Positions 8,380 through 16,955 are shown, numbered from the stretch's first letter. The stretch: 53,599 nt of DNA from Candidatus Babelota bacterium (GCA_013288045.1 JABDCP010000005.1:1-53599); one strand, 5' to 3'. Notes: generated by a model not told the origin, from the letters alone. Made by a program: numbers and translations.

Positions 8380-10320
8380 ATGGATATTCGTTATCTTACC
8401 TACGCATGTTTTTTGACGTCGTTTTTTTATCTACAAGGTGCAGTACTTATACGCACACGTGAAAGCCCCTGTAAGCCTGGAATTCTTCAGGCCATCAAGA
8501 ATGATGTATATGCACATGATGAAGAAGTTACTCAGCGGTGTCTTGAAGCAAGCGACCTTCATGCGGCAGCTGTTGCCGGTGACATGCCAAAGACGAGAGA
8601 TCTAGCTTTAACACATGAAAAAACTCCTCCACGTGTTCTAAGCCCTTTAATGTGTGCACTTGCACAAAGACATACGGAAGTCGCTCGATTTCTTTTGAAA
8701 ATGAGAAGTTTTGAAGTGGCTCAACAAGATCAGTGGGGGCTCACAGCACTTTTTTATGCACTTAATGGGAGCTCAGATCTTATTGATGAGCTTTTTGATC
8801 AAGGTGAACATGCTCATCTGAGAGGTGTCCAACTGCTCGATGTCCTCTTCCTTGCAGCTCTCTTAGAACAGCAAGACGTGGTCAAGAAACTTCGCGAGGT
8901 AAGCGCTCAACCAAACATCGACTCTTATGGTAGTAACTTCTTTACATTCGTAAAAAGCGATCTGTTTAAAGCACTCTTTGCTGATGCCTCACAATTTGAT
9001 ACGTTCGATGTCTTCAATTTTGTCGCTCTTACCGGTAAATCAAGGGAGATAGATCCTTCTGGTTCTGGATGCACCTATACCAGTGAAAAGTTAAAGTTCG
9101 CTCTTGAAAAGCATCTAAGAAAAACACAGCCAAGTAATCTTCCATTGCTTCGAGCGATTCTTGCAAATAATCCACAAAGGGTTGTATCACTGATCGAGCG
9201 GGGTGCTTTACCGGTAGCGCATTATCCAGATACCATAAGTCCTATTGACGTTGCCGCTCTAGTTGGTTCTGCGGAGGTTATAGATAGCCTTGTTACGACA
9301 GGCAAGAAAAAGGGGAATTTCCACTTTGTGCCGTACCGATTAGGTGGCGCTGCTAACTTTCTTAGAGGTCTACATGGTGAACCTATGCTTACCGAACTTA
9401 ATCAACTTCACCTGGCTGCTCTTGCATCAAATTGGCCTGCTCTCAGGCAATTGAGTACCTATGGGTTTACGAGTAATCGAGGTCAGCTAACTCCTCTTCA
9501 CCTTGCTAGCCAATGGGCAACTCCTGAAACGGTTGCCACGCTTCTTGAGCTTGGAGAGAATGTAAGCAGTAGGGATGAATCAGGCCTCCTGCCACTGCAT
9601 CTTGCCATAGATAACATCGATGTACGTGCTGTAACTGCTCTGTTAATCAAAGGAGGCGCATCACTCAGAGAATTTTTAGACAAGTATTCAACGGGTGCAT
9701 CCATTGCAACAACTCGGCGCAGTTCATCATTAAGAAGCACTGAATTTCTTCGAGGCATTCTCGATGCACTTACCGATCTTGACGAAAACAATGGTTCCCT
9801 TTTAATTGCTACTCTCCAAGCAGGGGCCGTTCCTCAAGTTGCGATGCTTTTGCAAGCGGGTGCTCGAGCAGATAAGCTTGATGATCGAGGAAGAACAGTT
9901 ATTCATCACACAGTAGAAGCATGCTGTAAAAAATCTCTGAGCCCTGAAGATACTTCTTCACTTATTAAGTTGCTTACTACTCATGGGGCAGACATTGATG
10001 CACAAGATGCTTATAACAAAACGGCCCTCAATCGCGCCATTGATCGTCGGTGTACGATGGTTTGGGTACCTTTACTTCAAAATAATGCAGCGATTTCAAG
10101 CTCAACAAGGCCTATGAATGAGTGCTACAGTGAGCTCTATGCATTAAAAAACTGCTCTGAAATGATTGAAGTACACCCAAACTGTAAAAATGAGACCCAG
10201 GCTGTACATCTATGTATCGTTGCCAAAAGTCCTTCATCACTGAAAGTGTTTGACTTAGGGCAAGAAGCGGCTGCTCTTGGGCTGTTTGTTATTATTTTGT
10301 TTTACATCTGCTGCAGTTGA
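8380..10320 (+). CDS. secreted ankyrin-repeat protein with C-terminal membrane helix
   Basis: A TTG at 8374 is in frame, but ATG 8380 with GAGAGAG upstream is the likelier start (646 aa). A signal peptide (MDIRYLTYACFLTSFFYLQG) is followed by ankyrin repeats in two zones: LMCALAQRHTEVARFLL near residue 90, and a clear array from about 340 to 570 including TPLHLASQWATPETVATLLE and LPLHLAIDNIDVRAVTALL. Repeats in the middle are degenerate. A Cys-containing segment (ECYSELYALKNCSEM) precedes a terminal hydrophobic helix (LGLFVIILFYICC). Ankyrin proteins of intracellular bacteria often bind host proteins; the target here is unknown. The stop codon lies at the inferred tip of the following IS element. 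Confidence 0.9.
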   Translation: MDIRYLTYACFLTSFFYLQGAVLIRTRESPCKPGILQAIKNDVYAHDEEVTQRCLEASDLHAAAVAGDMPKTRDLALTHEKTPPRVLSPLMCALAQRHTEVARFLLKMRSFEVAQQDQWGLTALFYALNGSSDLIDELFDQGEHAHLRGVQLLDVLFLAALLEQQDVVKKLREVSAQPNIDSYGSNFFTFVKSDLFKALFADASQFDTFDVFNFVALTGKSREIDPSGSGCTYTSEKLKFALEKHLRKTQPSNLPLLRAILANNPQRVVSLIERGALPVAHYPDTISPIDVAALVGSAEVIDSLVTTGKKKGNFHFVPYRLGGAANFLRGLHGEPMLTELNQLHLAALASNWPALRQLSTYGFTSNRGQLTPLHLASQWATPETVATLLELGENVSSRDESGLLPLHLAIDNIDVRAVTALLIKGGASLREFLDKYSTGASIATTRRSSSLRSTEFLRGILDALTDLDENNGSLLIATLQAGAVPQVAMLLQAGARADKLDDRGRTVIHHTVEACCKKSLSPEDTSSLIKLLTTHGADIDAQDAYNKTALNRAIDRRCTMVWVPLLQNNAAISSSTRPMNECYSELYALKNCSEMIEVHPNCKNETQAVHLCIVAKSPSSLKVFDLGQEAAALGLFVIILFYICCS

Positions 10321-10326
10321 ACCTCC

Positions 10327-10342
10327 GCGACTTAAAAGCCGC
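10327..10342 (-). other. right-end hairpin of the tnpB element, possibly part of a guide RNA
   Basis: On the reverse strand GCGGCTT-TT-AAGTCGC folds into a 7-bp stem with one G-U pair. The TAA stop of tnpB lies inside it. TnpB guide (omega) RNAs are made from the 3' end of tnpB and the right end of the element and extend into flanking DNA. Here the guide portion would be read from the end of the ankyrin gene. Whether such an RNA is made is inference. Confidence 0.45.
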
Positions 10343-11498
10343 CGATTCCTGCTTCATTGAGAACGCCAATGCGTATCTCTCCACAGGCTATTAACTCGGA
10401 CGTCCCGGCCGAGCGGATGTTTATGCTTGCATTTATATCTCTATCTAGCCTTAGTCCGCATACTGCGCAATCATAAACTCTGACATGCAATGGCATGTCT
10501 TGCTTGTTGCCACATGAAGAACAGAGCTTGCTCGATGGATAAAAACGATCAATTTTTAGAAACCTCTTCCCAAGCCACTCGCACTTATATGCTAAAAATT
10601 CATACAAGGTACCCCAACTTGCGTCGGAGATAGATCGAGCGAGTTTTCTATTTTTGACCATACCCGGAATATTTAAATCTTCGATGCATATCGCTAATAC
10701 CCCGTGGTTCTTGGTAAGTACTGTTGATAGCTTGTGTATAAAATCTCTTCGAAGGTTTGATATGCGGATATGCAAACGCTGAATTTTATTACGAGTCTTA
10801 TACCAGTTTTGGCTGAACTTTTTCTTTCTTGATAATGATTTTGAGAGATATCTCAATTTTTCTAGCAACTGATAGAGATATGCAGGATTATCTATCTTCG
10901 TACCATCAGATGTGCTGATATAATTTTTTATACCAACATCGATCCCAAGCACTTTGTCTTCAGTTATATGCACCTCTGGGACCTCAATTTCCACAATGCA
11001 GACAATGCATACATACCAATGCGCCCCGATTAACTTAACCGTTGCTTGCTTAATGGTTCCTTCAATGGGACGAGAATCACAATACCTTACCCATCCGATT
11101 TTAGGTAGATAGACCATTCCATCTCGACAGCGCACACCTTGGGGATACCGGAACGACGCCCGTTGACCCCTTTTTTTGTATTTAGGAAAGCCTCGTTTTT
11201 TGTTCTTTTTAAAATATGCCTCGATACTTTCAAACAAATCTTTGAGGCTTTGTTGAAGGACTTGAGAATGGATTGTTTTGAGCCAACACGTCTTTTCTAA
11301 TATTTTCATGAGTGGCAACATGTTCGCTATAGCGGTATATGTTGGGATAGGTAAACCAGCGTCTAAAGCTCTTTTTACGCACTCAAGGCCAATATTAAAG
11401 ATAAAGCGTGCTGCACCAGCAAATTGTGCAAACAAGTTTCGTTGGTCCTTCGTAGGCTTTAGTTTGTATTTGTAAGTTTTGTGGAACATTTTTTCCAT
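10332..11498 (-). CDS. tnpB: RNA-guided endonuclease TnpB (OrfB, IS605 group)
   Basis: Starting at the MEKMFHKTYKYK methionine gives 388 aa; a further upstream in-frame ATG would add 18 residues, and MFHK three codons later is also possible. The N-terminal TYKYKLKPTKDQ is typical of the family. The three RuvC-type acidic residues are intact: GIDVGIKN (D187), CIEDLNI (E273) and DRDINAS (D354). A zinc finger is present (C326-x2-C329 and C344-x2-C347). TnpB proteins are RNA-guided nucleases that help retain the transposon and are ancestors of Cas12. Nothing suggests inactivation. The gene is inserted directly behind the ankyrin gene in the opposite orientation. Confidence 0.93.
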   Translation of the reverse strand: MEKMFHKTYKYKLKPTKDQRNLFAQFAGAARFIFNIGLECVKRALDAGLPIPTYTAIANMLPLMKILEKTCWLKTIHSQVLQQSLKDLFESIEAYFKKNKKRGFPKYKKRGQRASFRYPQGVRCRDGMVYLPKIGWVRYCDSRPIEGTIKQATVKLIGAHWYVCIVCIVEIEVPEVHITEDKVLGIDVGIKNYISTSDGTKIDNPAYLYQLLEKLRYLSKSLSRKKKFSQNWYKTRNKIQRLHIRISNLRRDFIHKLSTVLTKNHGVLAICIEDLNIPGMVKNRKLARSISDASWGTLYEFLAYKCEWLGKRFLKIDRFYPSSKLCSSCGNKQDMPLHVRVYDCAVCGLRLDRDINASINIRSAGTSELIACGEIRIGVLNEAGIGGF

Positions 11499-11689
11499 GG
11501 CCTGCAGAATACTATGCCAAGAAATGAAAGTCAAATATTTTTTAAACTTCAATCCAAATGGCCCGTGCTCACTCTAATTCTTATTTTATCAAGTTCTTTT
11601 TTGGTCTAAAGCAAATCTCGCTTAGCTTTTGTTCAAGCGTCTTGGGACGCACTCTCCAAAGTTCGCTCATGCAAAGGATTGACATTCAT

Positions 11690-11713
11690 CCCCAGGCTTA
11701 ACAAGCCATGGGG
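11690..11713. other. IS-end-like hairpin
   Basis: CCCCAGGCTT (11690-11699) pairs with AAGCC-A-TGGGG (11703-11713), a 10-bp stem with one bulged base. Read on the reverse strand, the stem is followed by ATGAATGTCAA, which resembles the spacing between hairpin and cut site at right ends of tnpB elements. It could be the left end of the element at 10317 or the leftover right end of another one. Confidence 0.5.
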
Positions 11714-11792
11714 TTTTCTGGCAAAGGTAATAAAATACGGGGTATCTTTACGAGACTAGGCGTTCGTTGCCAACTACGGCAGCATGTGCAAC

Positions 11793-12101
11793 CTAGGATT
11801 TCTTATCTTGCAAAAGCTTTGATTCCGACCAGAGAATCGTTGCAAAGTAGGAGGCCGCAGCCATGCTGAATCCTGCTCCTGTATATCCGAGCGCAAGCAT
11901 AAAAAGCTTCCCATGAGATAGGGAAGGTGAATGTTGTGCTTGCCAATATAAATAGGCATACGTTCCTATAAGACAGCATCCTGCATAAGTGGTGAGAAAC
12001 TTTTGAAAGGAGCTGTTTTGTTGTGACAGCTGTGTAGTGCGCTCAGTTTGAGTTGCCTGGAGTGATAGTGCAAGGGTACTTATTAGAAAGATACGTTTCA
12101 T
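11793..12101 (-). CDS. small exported membrane protein
   Basis: The 102-aa product has a signal peptide (MKRIFLISTLALSLQAT), a polar Gln/Thr-rich linker and two further hydrophobic helices (YAGCCLIGTYAYLYW and LGYTGAGFSMAAASYFAT). AAAGGGG precedes ATG 12101. It is 12 bases downstream of a gene with the same layout on the same strand, so the two form a small operon. Larger exported proteins at 18 kb and 24-25 kb share this signal-linker-helices arrangement. No function can be assigned. Confidence 0.7.
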   Translation of the reverse strand: MKRIFLISTLALSLQATQTERTTQLSQQNSSFQKFLTTYAGCCLIGTYAYLYWQAQHSPSLSHGKLFMLALGYTGAGFSMAAASYFATILWSESKLLQDKKS

Positions 12102-12113
12102 ACATCCCCTTTA

Positions 12114-12422
12114 TTAAGTGATTAGCGTGGAAAATGGTTTCACTCGAAAGAGTACCCCAAAATACATTCCTAAGCCCAAAAGAGTGGGAAGCCCTAATGA
12201 GTAAGCAAGTAATCTTTTCTTGGAAATCTGCTCTCCTGAGGTGTATGAAATCAAGTATAAAAAGCCGTAGGTGCTTGCAGTGCTCAACCCAAAATATTTC
12301 ATGTGCTGTAGTTGTTTTGAGGTAAGATTCTTTTTGGTAGGTTGTTTTTGAGACTCAGCTAGGGGATTGACTGCCCATAGGGGAGTCATGCATATAACAA
12401 GGAGTAAAAGAACTGCTTTCAC
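12114..12422 (-). CDS. small exported membrane protein
   Basis: This 102-aa protein is built like its downstream neighbour. It has a signal peptide (MKAVLLLLVICMTPLWAV), a charged linker (SQKQPTKKNLTSKQ) and two hydrophobic helices (GLSTASTYGFLYLISY, LLAYSLGLPTLLGLGMYFGVLF). The equal length and parallel layout suggest ancient tandem paralogues, although direct identity is low. It is the first gene of the pair. Function unknown. Confidence 0.7.
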   Translation of the reverse strand: MKAVLLLLVICMTPLWAVNPLAESQKQPTKKNLTSKQLQHMKYFGLSTASTYGFLYLISYTSGEQISKKRLLAYSLGLPTLLGLGMYFGVLFRVKPFSTLIT

Positions 12423-12890
12423 GAAGATCCTTAGTAAGTCTATTGAGCTAGGTAATGGCTATTAGTATGCCGCGCGGCAATGATTTAGTCAAAAAGCACT
12501 TCTGCTGTCTATTGACCAAAAAGCCCACCTTCAGCCTATGAAGGCTTTAAAACCTGTAGAAAGAGCTTTAGGCGAGCCTGATCCCCCACTACAAAAATAT
12601 CAACAAATTTTGTAAACTGTGCCCATGTCCGTTATGGAGGTACAAAAAATTAACTTTTAGGCCTATATGACGGACAAAAAACCAACAATAAAGGTGCTAT
12701 TAGGTATATATACTCGGCCGATATAGGGCAAAACTATCATTCATAAGCACCTTTTATGACAAAGCAAGATGTCCTTTACAAAGTACTAAAAAAGTTTAAA
12801 TTTCGCTTTAGCGTCTGAGGCTCTACAATACTATTTGCCTAAATAGCAGCTATCAGACTAGGCTCATTCAAACATGCCCGACTTTTCAGC
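12423..12890. other. gene-free stretch, left end of the tandem duplication
   Basis: No gene is visible. GATTTAGTCAAAAA near 12482 recurs near 14877 and marks the duplication boundary. A 9-bp inverted repeat (AAAGGTGCT 12690-12698, AGCACCTTT 12746-12754) encloses a 47-base A/T-rich loop and could fold as RNA. Confidence 0.5.
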
Positions 12891-12918
12891 TTGCAATTTT
12901 TAGAGTCCCCGCTATACT
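12891..12918 (+). promoter_or_regulatory. promoter of the first RING gene
   Basis: TTGCAA (12891-12896) and TATACT (12913-12918) with a 16-base spacer lie 56 bases before the start codon. The element is preserved exactly in the second duplication copy, while flanking bases have changed, which supports function. Confidence 0.65.
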
Positions 12919-12974
12919 AATAATCAAATAGTAATTTAATAAAAAATTGATAATTTGACATAGAAGAGGATTTG

Positions 12975-14573
12975 ATGAATCGTTTGTTTCTCTATGTAGC
13001 TGCTATAAGCAGCTTCTCAACACCTATATATCTTATGAATGGCTCAAGTATAGCAACTCTTGAACTAAAGGCATTAGAAGAACAAGAAGCTCAAGCTGAT
13101 ATCTGTTCTACCTGCCGTGAGTCCCTTGGACCGGTTTTAGAAGTCCTTGTTAACGAACATAATCAATATGTCAAGCTGTCTCCAGAAGTATTAAAAGCTA
13201 CTCCTGAAGAGCGTAAAGCTTCTTTATTGAAGCTCTCAGCCGATCCTGCTATGCCAGAAGCGCAGAAGCGATTAATTCAAAATGCAATCCTTCAAGAACA
13301 GGAGCTCTTTGATATAGTCACGGTAAAATATACGGCAGCTCAAGCTCGTTTAAAAAAGATTAAGAAATTTGTGCTGAGTGCAGAGTCTCTTGGTTGTGTG
13401 CAAGAATTACTCACTAAAGAGATCGAAATAGCGAGTGACATGTATAATTCGCTGCATACTAGAGATCAAGAAAGGATGTCTCTTAATGACCAGATAGCTA
13501 TATTGGAATCTATGAAAAGTGACTTTATAAAGCTTAGTGAACTTATGACGAGCATACGCTCTGCTTCTATGCAAGAAGATATAACTGAACCACTTGAGCA
13601 TGAAATGCTCAAGTTGCCTAGCCTAGAAGCTCAGTATAACAAGATGATAGATGGGATGCTCACAAAGGCATTATTAGAAGAAGCACAAGAAACCCACTTA
13701 CATTGTACACATAGGTTTCATAAAGACTGTCTTGATTCCCATTTCAAATCACAAAGCATCACCTTACCTGTTGTTCGCATGATATGTCCTACCTGCAGGG
13801 CTGCTTTAGATCGGCGTGATCAGCTTCAAATTTCAATGGAGCTTACCCACGATGATTATGTTGGATTAATAAACAACAAGCTCTGCGAGCTTTTCTCTAT
13901 GGAGGATTTCCGCACTCAAATTACTAGGTTTTTAGCTGATCCTGGGTTGGCCCTGGAACTAGAAAATATGCTGGGGCTCTCGCGGGTTGAGGCAGAGCAC
14001 ATCGTAGCTAAGCTGAAAGATCTGGTTGCGAGTTTTACGCCTAACAATCTCGGAGAAAAAGGATTCCTTCGCCTTATACAAGAAACGTTTCCGAGCTACT
14101 CAAAAGAACAGTTGGTTTGTGATATCAATCACCTAGCAGCTTCTTTCACACTTATAAGTGCACTGATAATAAGGCGTGAAGATGAATGGTCACGAGATAA
14201 TGAGGTTATTCCAGTTCTGAAGAGTCTTTTAGACTTATTATTAGCCATTCCACAATCTCAATTGCCAGCGAATTATAGGATAGTTACTATTGTAAATGCG
14301 TTATTGTTGTCATGGAGCCACCAAGCTGATCCGGATAGCGCGAGGTTTTTGAAAATGCTAGAAAAAATTATGCCAAAGTCGCAATGGTCGCATGTCGGAC
14401 AAGCATTTTTGCAGAGAATAGGTAATCCTTCTGTTTTGGCACAATACCTATGGCGAAACGGTCATTTGAAGCTGCTTAGAAGAACTGATGCACTTGTTGG
14501 GTTACTATGTATAGGTCTCGTTACGATACCTGTTTGGAGCTTAATGAATGCCCTGGTAAGACATTTTACATAA
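12975..14573 (+). CDS. secreted, membrane-anchored RING-H2 protein with a split finger
   Basis: ATG 12975 (AGAGGATTTG upstream; the in-frame TTG at 12972 is less likely) opens a 532-aa protein with a signal peptide (MNRLFLYVAAISSFSTPIYL). The ligands of a RING-H2 finger are all present: C44-x2-C47, then C244-x-H246-x2-H249-x2-C252, then C271-x2-C274. About 196 mostly helical residues separate the first pair from the rest, where known RING fingers have about 10-40. The C-terminal half is helical and ends in a membrane helix (ALVGLLCIGLVTIPVWSLM). RING proteins recruit ubiquitin-conjugating enzymes; bacteria lack these, so a host-side role is inferred. A paralogue follows at 15116. Confidence 0.82.
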   Translation: MNRLFLYVAAISSFSTPIYLMNGSSIATLELKALEEQEAQADICSTCRESLGPVLEVLVNEHNQYVKLSPEVLKATPEERKASLLKLSADPAMPEAQKRLIQNAILQEQELFDIVTVKYTAAQARLKKIKKFVLSAESLGCVQELLTKEIEIASDMYNSLHTRDQERMSLNDQIAILESMKSDFIKLSELMTSIRSASMQEDITEPLEHEMLKLPSLEAQYNKMIDGMLTKALLEEAQETHLHCTHRFHKDCLDSHFKSQSITLPVVRMICPTCRAALDRRDQLQISMELTHDDYVGLINNKLCELFSMEDFRTQITRFLADPGLALELENMLGLSRVEAEHIVAKLKDLVASFTPNNLGEKGFLRLIQETFPSYSKEQLVCDINHLAASFTLISALIIRREDEWSRDNEVIPVLKSLLDLLLAIPQSQLPANYRIVTIVNALLLSWSHQADPDSARFLKMLEKIMPKSQWSHVGQAFLQRIGNPSVLAQYLWRNGHLKLLRRTDALVGLLCIGLVTIPVWSLMNALVRHFT

Positions 14574-14667
14574 TAAAAGTTTAAGAAGATATCTCCTATC
14601 GCCTATTTACGAATCTCAACCAAGAGCATTTAGTAGTGTTATGTTGAAGGCTCAAGATCTGATCTAG

Positions 14668-14685
14668 AAAGGCTGAGAAGCCTTT
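14668..14685 (+). terminator. hairpin after the first RING gene
   Basis: AAAGGCT (14668-14674) and AGCCTTT (14679-14685) pair around a GAGA tetraloop about 95 bases after the stop. There is no U-run. Confidence 0.35.
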
Positions 14686-14689
14686 GCAA

Positions 14690-14870
14690 GGTTTGTTTGC
14701 TCTTTATGCTTCTATGTATTGATACGTTGAACATGCTTTATTCCATTGCCGAATTCAATGTACTCTATGCAGAGAAAGGTTGGAAGATGAGATGGTTGCG
14801 ACCGACTATTAAGGCCCCTTGAGAGGGCTCTTTTAAGAAATGCATCTAAGACTTCAGTATTAAGCGCTCC
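14690..14870 (-). pseudogene. 3' fragment of the PLC-like gene (duplication leftover)
   Basis: The DNA matches the 3' end of the intact reverse-strand PLC gene at 16970-17160, including AGAGAAAGGTTGGAAGATGA and GAGAGGGCTCTTTTAAGAAA. It stops abruptly at 14870, where the second duplication unit begins, so only about the last 60 codons were ever copied. No promoter or start is present. Confidence 0.75.
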
Positions 14871-15032
14871 CCAGTGATTTAGTCAAAAAACCAGCTAACA
14901 GTTTTAGAAGACTTCTTGCATGCATAGTCGAAATACTGCAGACCTAGATTTGCTGAGTGAATATCGTGCTCATCTTTGCTCCGTAACTGTGTGTGATCGT
15001 AGGTAGTCTTTGAACGTGCCCGACTTTTCAGC

Positions 15033-15060
15033 TTGCAATTTTTAGAGTTCCCGCTATACT
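15033..15060 (+). promoter_or_regulatory. promoter of the second RING gene
   Basis: TTGCAA (15033-15038) and TATACT (15055-15060) with a 16-base spacer, identical in both boxes and spacing to the promoter at 12891. Confidence 0.65.
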
Positions 15061-15115
15061 AATAATCAAATAGTAATTTAATAAAGAATTGATAAATCGA
15101 CGTAGGAGAGGTTTT

Positions 15116-16579
15116 ATGAATCGTGTATTTCTCTATGTAGCTCTTGTGAGCAGCTTTTCAACATCTGTGCATCTTATGAATGGCTCAAGTATAGCTACTC
15201 TTCAAGTGCAGACATTAGAAGAACAAGAAGCTCAGGCTGATATCTGTTCTACCTGCCGTGAATCCCTTGGGCCAGTATTAGAAGTCCTCGTTAACGAGCA
15301 TAATCAGTATGTCAAGCTGTCCCCAGAAGTATTAAAAGCTGCCCCTGAAGAGCGTAAAGCTTCTTTATTGAAGCTCTCAGCCGATCCTTCTATGCCACCA
15401 GCACAGAAACGATTAATTCAAAATACAATTCTTCAAGAGCAGGAGCTCTTTGATAAAGTCACGAAAAAATATACGGCAGCTCAAACTCGTTTAAAAAAGA
15501 TTATGGAACAGATACTGAGTGCAGAGTTTCTGGAGGGTGTGCAAGAAGTATTCACTAAAGATATCACAAAGGTGAGTGAACAGTTAAACTCTCCGGGCAT
15601 TACTGATGAAGAAAAGGTACCTCTTAAGGACCAGATAGCTAGATGGGAATCGATCAAGAGTGACATTATGAAGTTTAGTGCACTTGTGACAAGCATACGC
15701 TCTGCTTCTGCGCAAGAGGATATTACTGGAGCACTTGAGCACGAAATGCTCAAATTGCCTAGCGTAGAAGCGTGGTATAACAAGACTAGAGATAGTATGC
15801 TTAAAATAGAATTATTAAGAGAAGCAAAAGAAACCCACTTACATTGTAAACATAGATTCCATAAGGACTGCCTTGATTCCCATTTCAAATCACAAAGCAT
15901 CACCTTGCCTTCTGTTTCCATGAAATGTCCTACCTGTAGGGCCGATTTAGATGAGAGTGATCTTCATAGCATTTCTATGGATCTTACCCTTGATGATTAT
16001 ATTGGATTTATAAACAGCAAGCTTTGTGATCTTCTCCCTATGACGGACTTCCGCACTCATCTTACAAGGTTTTTAGCAGATCCTCAGGTAGTCCGGGAAC
16101 TAGAAACTATGCTAGGGCTCTCACGTGCTGAGGTAGAGCACATCATAGCTAAGCTGAAAGAGCTGCTTGCGAGTCTTACTGCTGAAAATCTTATGCAAAA
16201 GGGATTTCTTGGTCTCATACAAGAAAAGTTTCCGAGCTACACAAAGGAACACGCAGCTTATGACATCAATCGTCTGGTCAAAACCATTGTCGCCTTACTT
16301 AACGTGCTAACATTTCTGGACGATGAGTTGTTGTCTGATACCGAGGCTGGTCCAGTTCTTAGGAGTCTTATGAAATTGTTATTGCAGGTACCAGAGCCTC
16401 AGCTGCGAGCGGATAGTCCTGCCCTTTTTCAGAGCATCGTAAATTCTGATGCATTGATACGATGCGGTGTCAACTTAGCGCTGCCTTTCGTTGTGGATGG
16501 GATTAATGCTTTTTTTGAGCACGCCTGTAAGGCGCAGCCGCACGGCAATAGTCACTCTGCAAATTATTCATTTCCTTGA
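15116..16579 (+). CDS. second secreted RING-H2 protein with split finger (C-terminus frameshifted)
   Basis: ATG 15116 follows GGAGAGG and opens 487 codons closely related to the preceding RING gene. The signal peptide (MNRVFLYVALVSSF) and the ADICSTC pair are kept. After a similar helical insertion come CKHRFHKDC and CPTC, so all eight RING-H2 ligands are kept. After about residue 440 similarity to the first copy is lost. This frame stops at 16579 without a membrane helix, whereas an overlapping frame one base on continues to 16955 and does end in one. I infer that the gene once read through and has suffered a frameshift, and that a secreted, unanchored form may now be made. Confidence 0.78.
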   Translation: MNRVFLYVALVSSFSTSVHLMNGSSIATLQVQTLEEQEAQADICSTCRESLGPVLEVLVNEHNQYVKLSPEVLKAAPEERKASLLKLSADPSMPPAQKRLIQNTILQEQELFDKVTKKYTAAQTRLKKIMEQILSAEFLEGVQEVFTKDITKVSEQLNSPGITDEEKVPLKDQIARWESIKSDIMKFSALVTSIRSASAQEDITGALEHEMLKLPSVEAWYNKTRDSMLKIELLREAKETHLHCKHRFHKDCLDSHFKSQSITLPSVSMKCPTCRADLDESDLHSISMDLTLDDYIGFINSKLCDLLPMTDFRTHLTRFLADPQVVRELETMLGLSRAEVEHIIAKLKELLASLTAENLMQKGFLGLIQEKFPSYTKEHAAYDINRLVKTIVALLNVLTFLDDELLSDTEAGPVLRSLMKLLLQVPEPQLRADSPALFQSIVNSDALIRCGVNLALPFVVDGINAFFEHACKAQPHGNSHSANYSFP

Positions 16580-16955
16580 ATTTCAAGCAAGACAAGATAA
16601 TCAAATCTTTGTTGAACGCTTACATCGTTCGTTGTATCCCATAAGGTTAAACGAAGGATCTGCTGCTATTGTTGCAGATCTACTTCTATCTCAAGCTACA
16701 GGTGACACATTGCATGAAGCTCTGAGAAATCTTGTGGATCATAACCCGGCTCTTCGTTCCCAAATACGAAGTGCTGCAGGTCTTCACATAGAGCATCAAG
16801 AACAAACCCATGCCCAAATTCGAAGAAGGTTTTTCATGTTTGATGACCAGATTAAGTTCTTTCTAGGAGCTTCACTTTATACATTTATCGTTATTGTGGC
16901 AACCCATTTTCTTCGAGACTGCATGGGCGAGCGCGTGCATAAAACTATTACCTAG
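16491..16955 (+). pseudogene. frameshifted C-terminal part of the second RING protein
   Basis: This frame overlaps the end of the gene at 15116 and reads FLEFQARQDNQIFVERLHRS, followed by helical, coding-like sequence and a terminal hydrophobic helix (FFLGASLYTFIVIVATHF). Its ATG has no ribosome binding site and lies inside the preceding gene. Position and the terminal helix, which mirrors the anchor of the first RING protein, fit a single gene broken by an indel between 16491 and 16579. A separate short gene remains possible. Confidence 0.5.

Larger units (their letters stand above)
10317..11730 (-). mobile_element. IS200/IS605-group element with tnpB only (boundaries inferred)
   Basis: A solo tnpB gene is bracketed by features expected of this group, which lacks inverted repeats and uses subterminal hairpins. 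Reading the reverse strand, the right end has a hairpin overlapping the tnpB stop (10327-10342) followed by GGAGGTTCAA, so a TCAA-type end would fall at 10317-10320. At the other side a hairpin (11690-11713) lies 13 bases inside a TTAC (11727-11730), the kind of tetranucleotide used as target by IS608-like elements. No tnpA is present, so movement would need help in trans. The left boundary is the less certain one. Confidence 0.5.
12479..14872. repeat. tandem duplication, left copy
   Basis: A unit of about 2.4 kb runs from GATTTAGTCAAAAA, through a promoter and a RING-family gene, to the 3' end of a reverse-strand PLC gene. The same order recurs at 14873-17160. The promoter-to-start region (12876-12975 versus 15018-15116) and the first 270 codons are the best conserved parts. 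Confidence 0.8.

Noticed and set aside
15481-15921. 146-codon reverse frame inside the second RING gene
   Set aside because: It covers the conserved finger region on the opposite strand and has no start signals.
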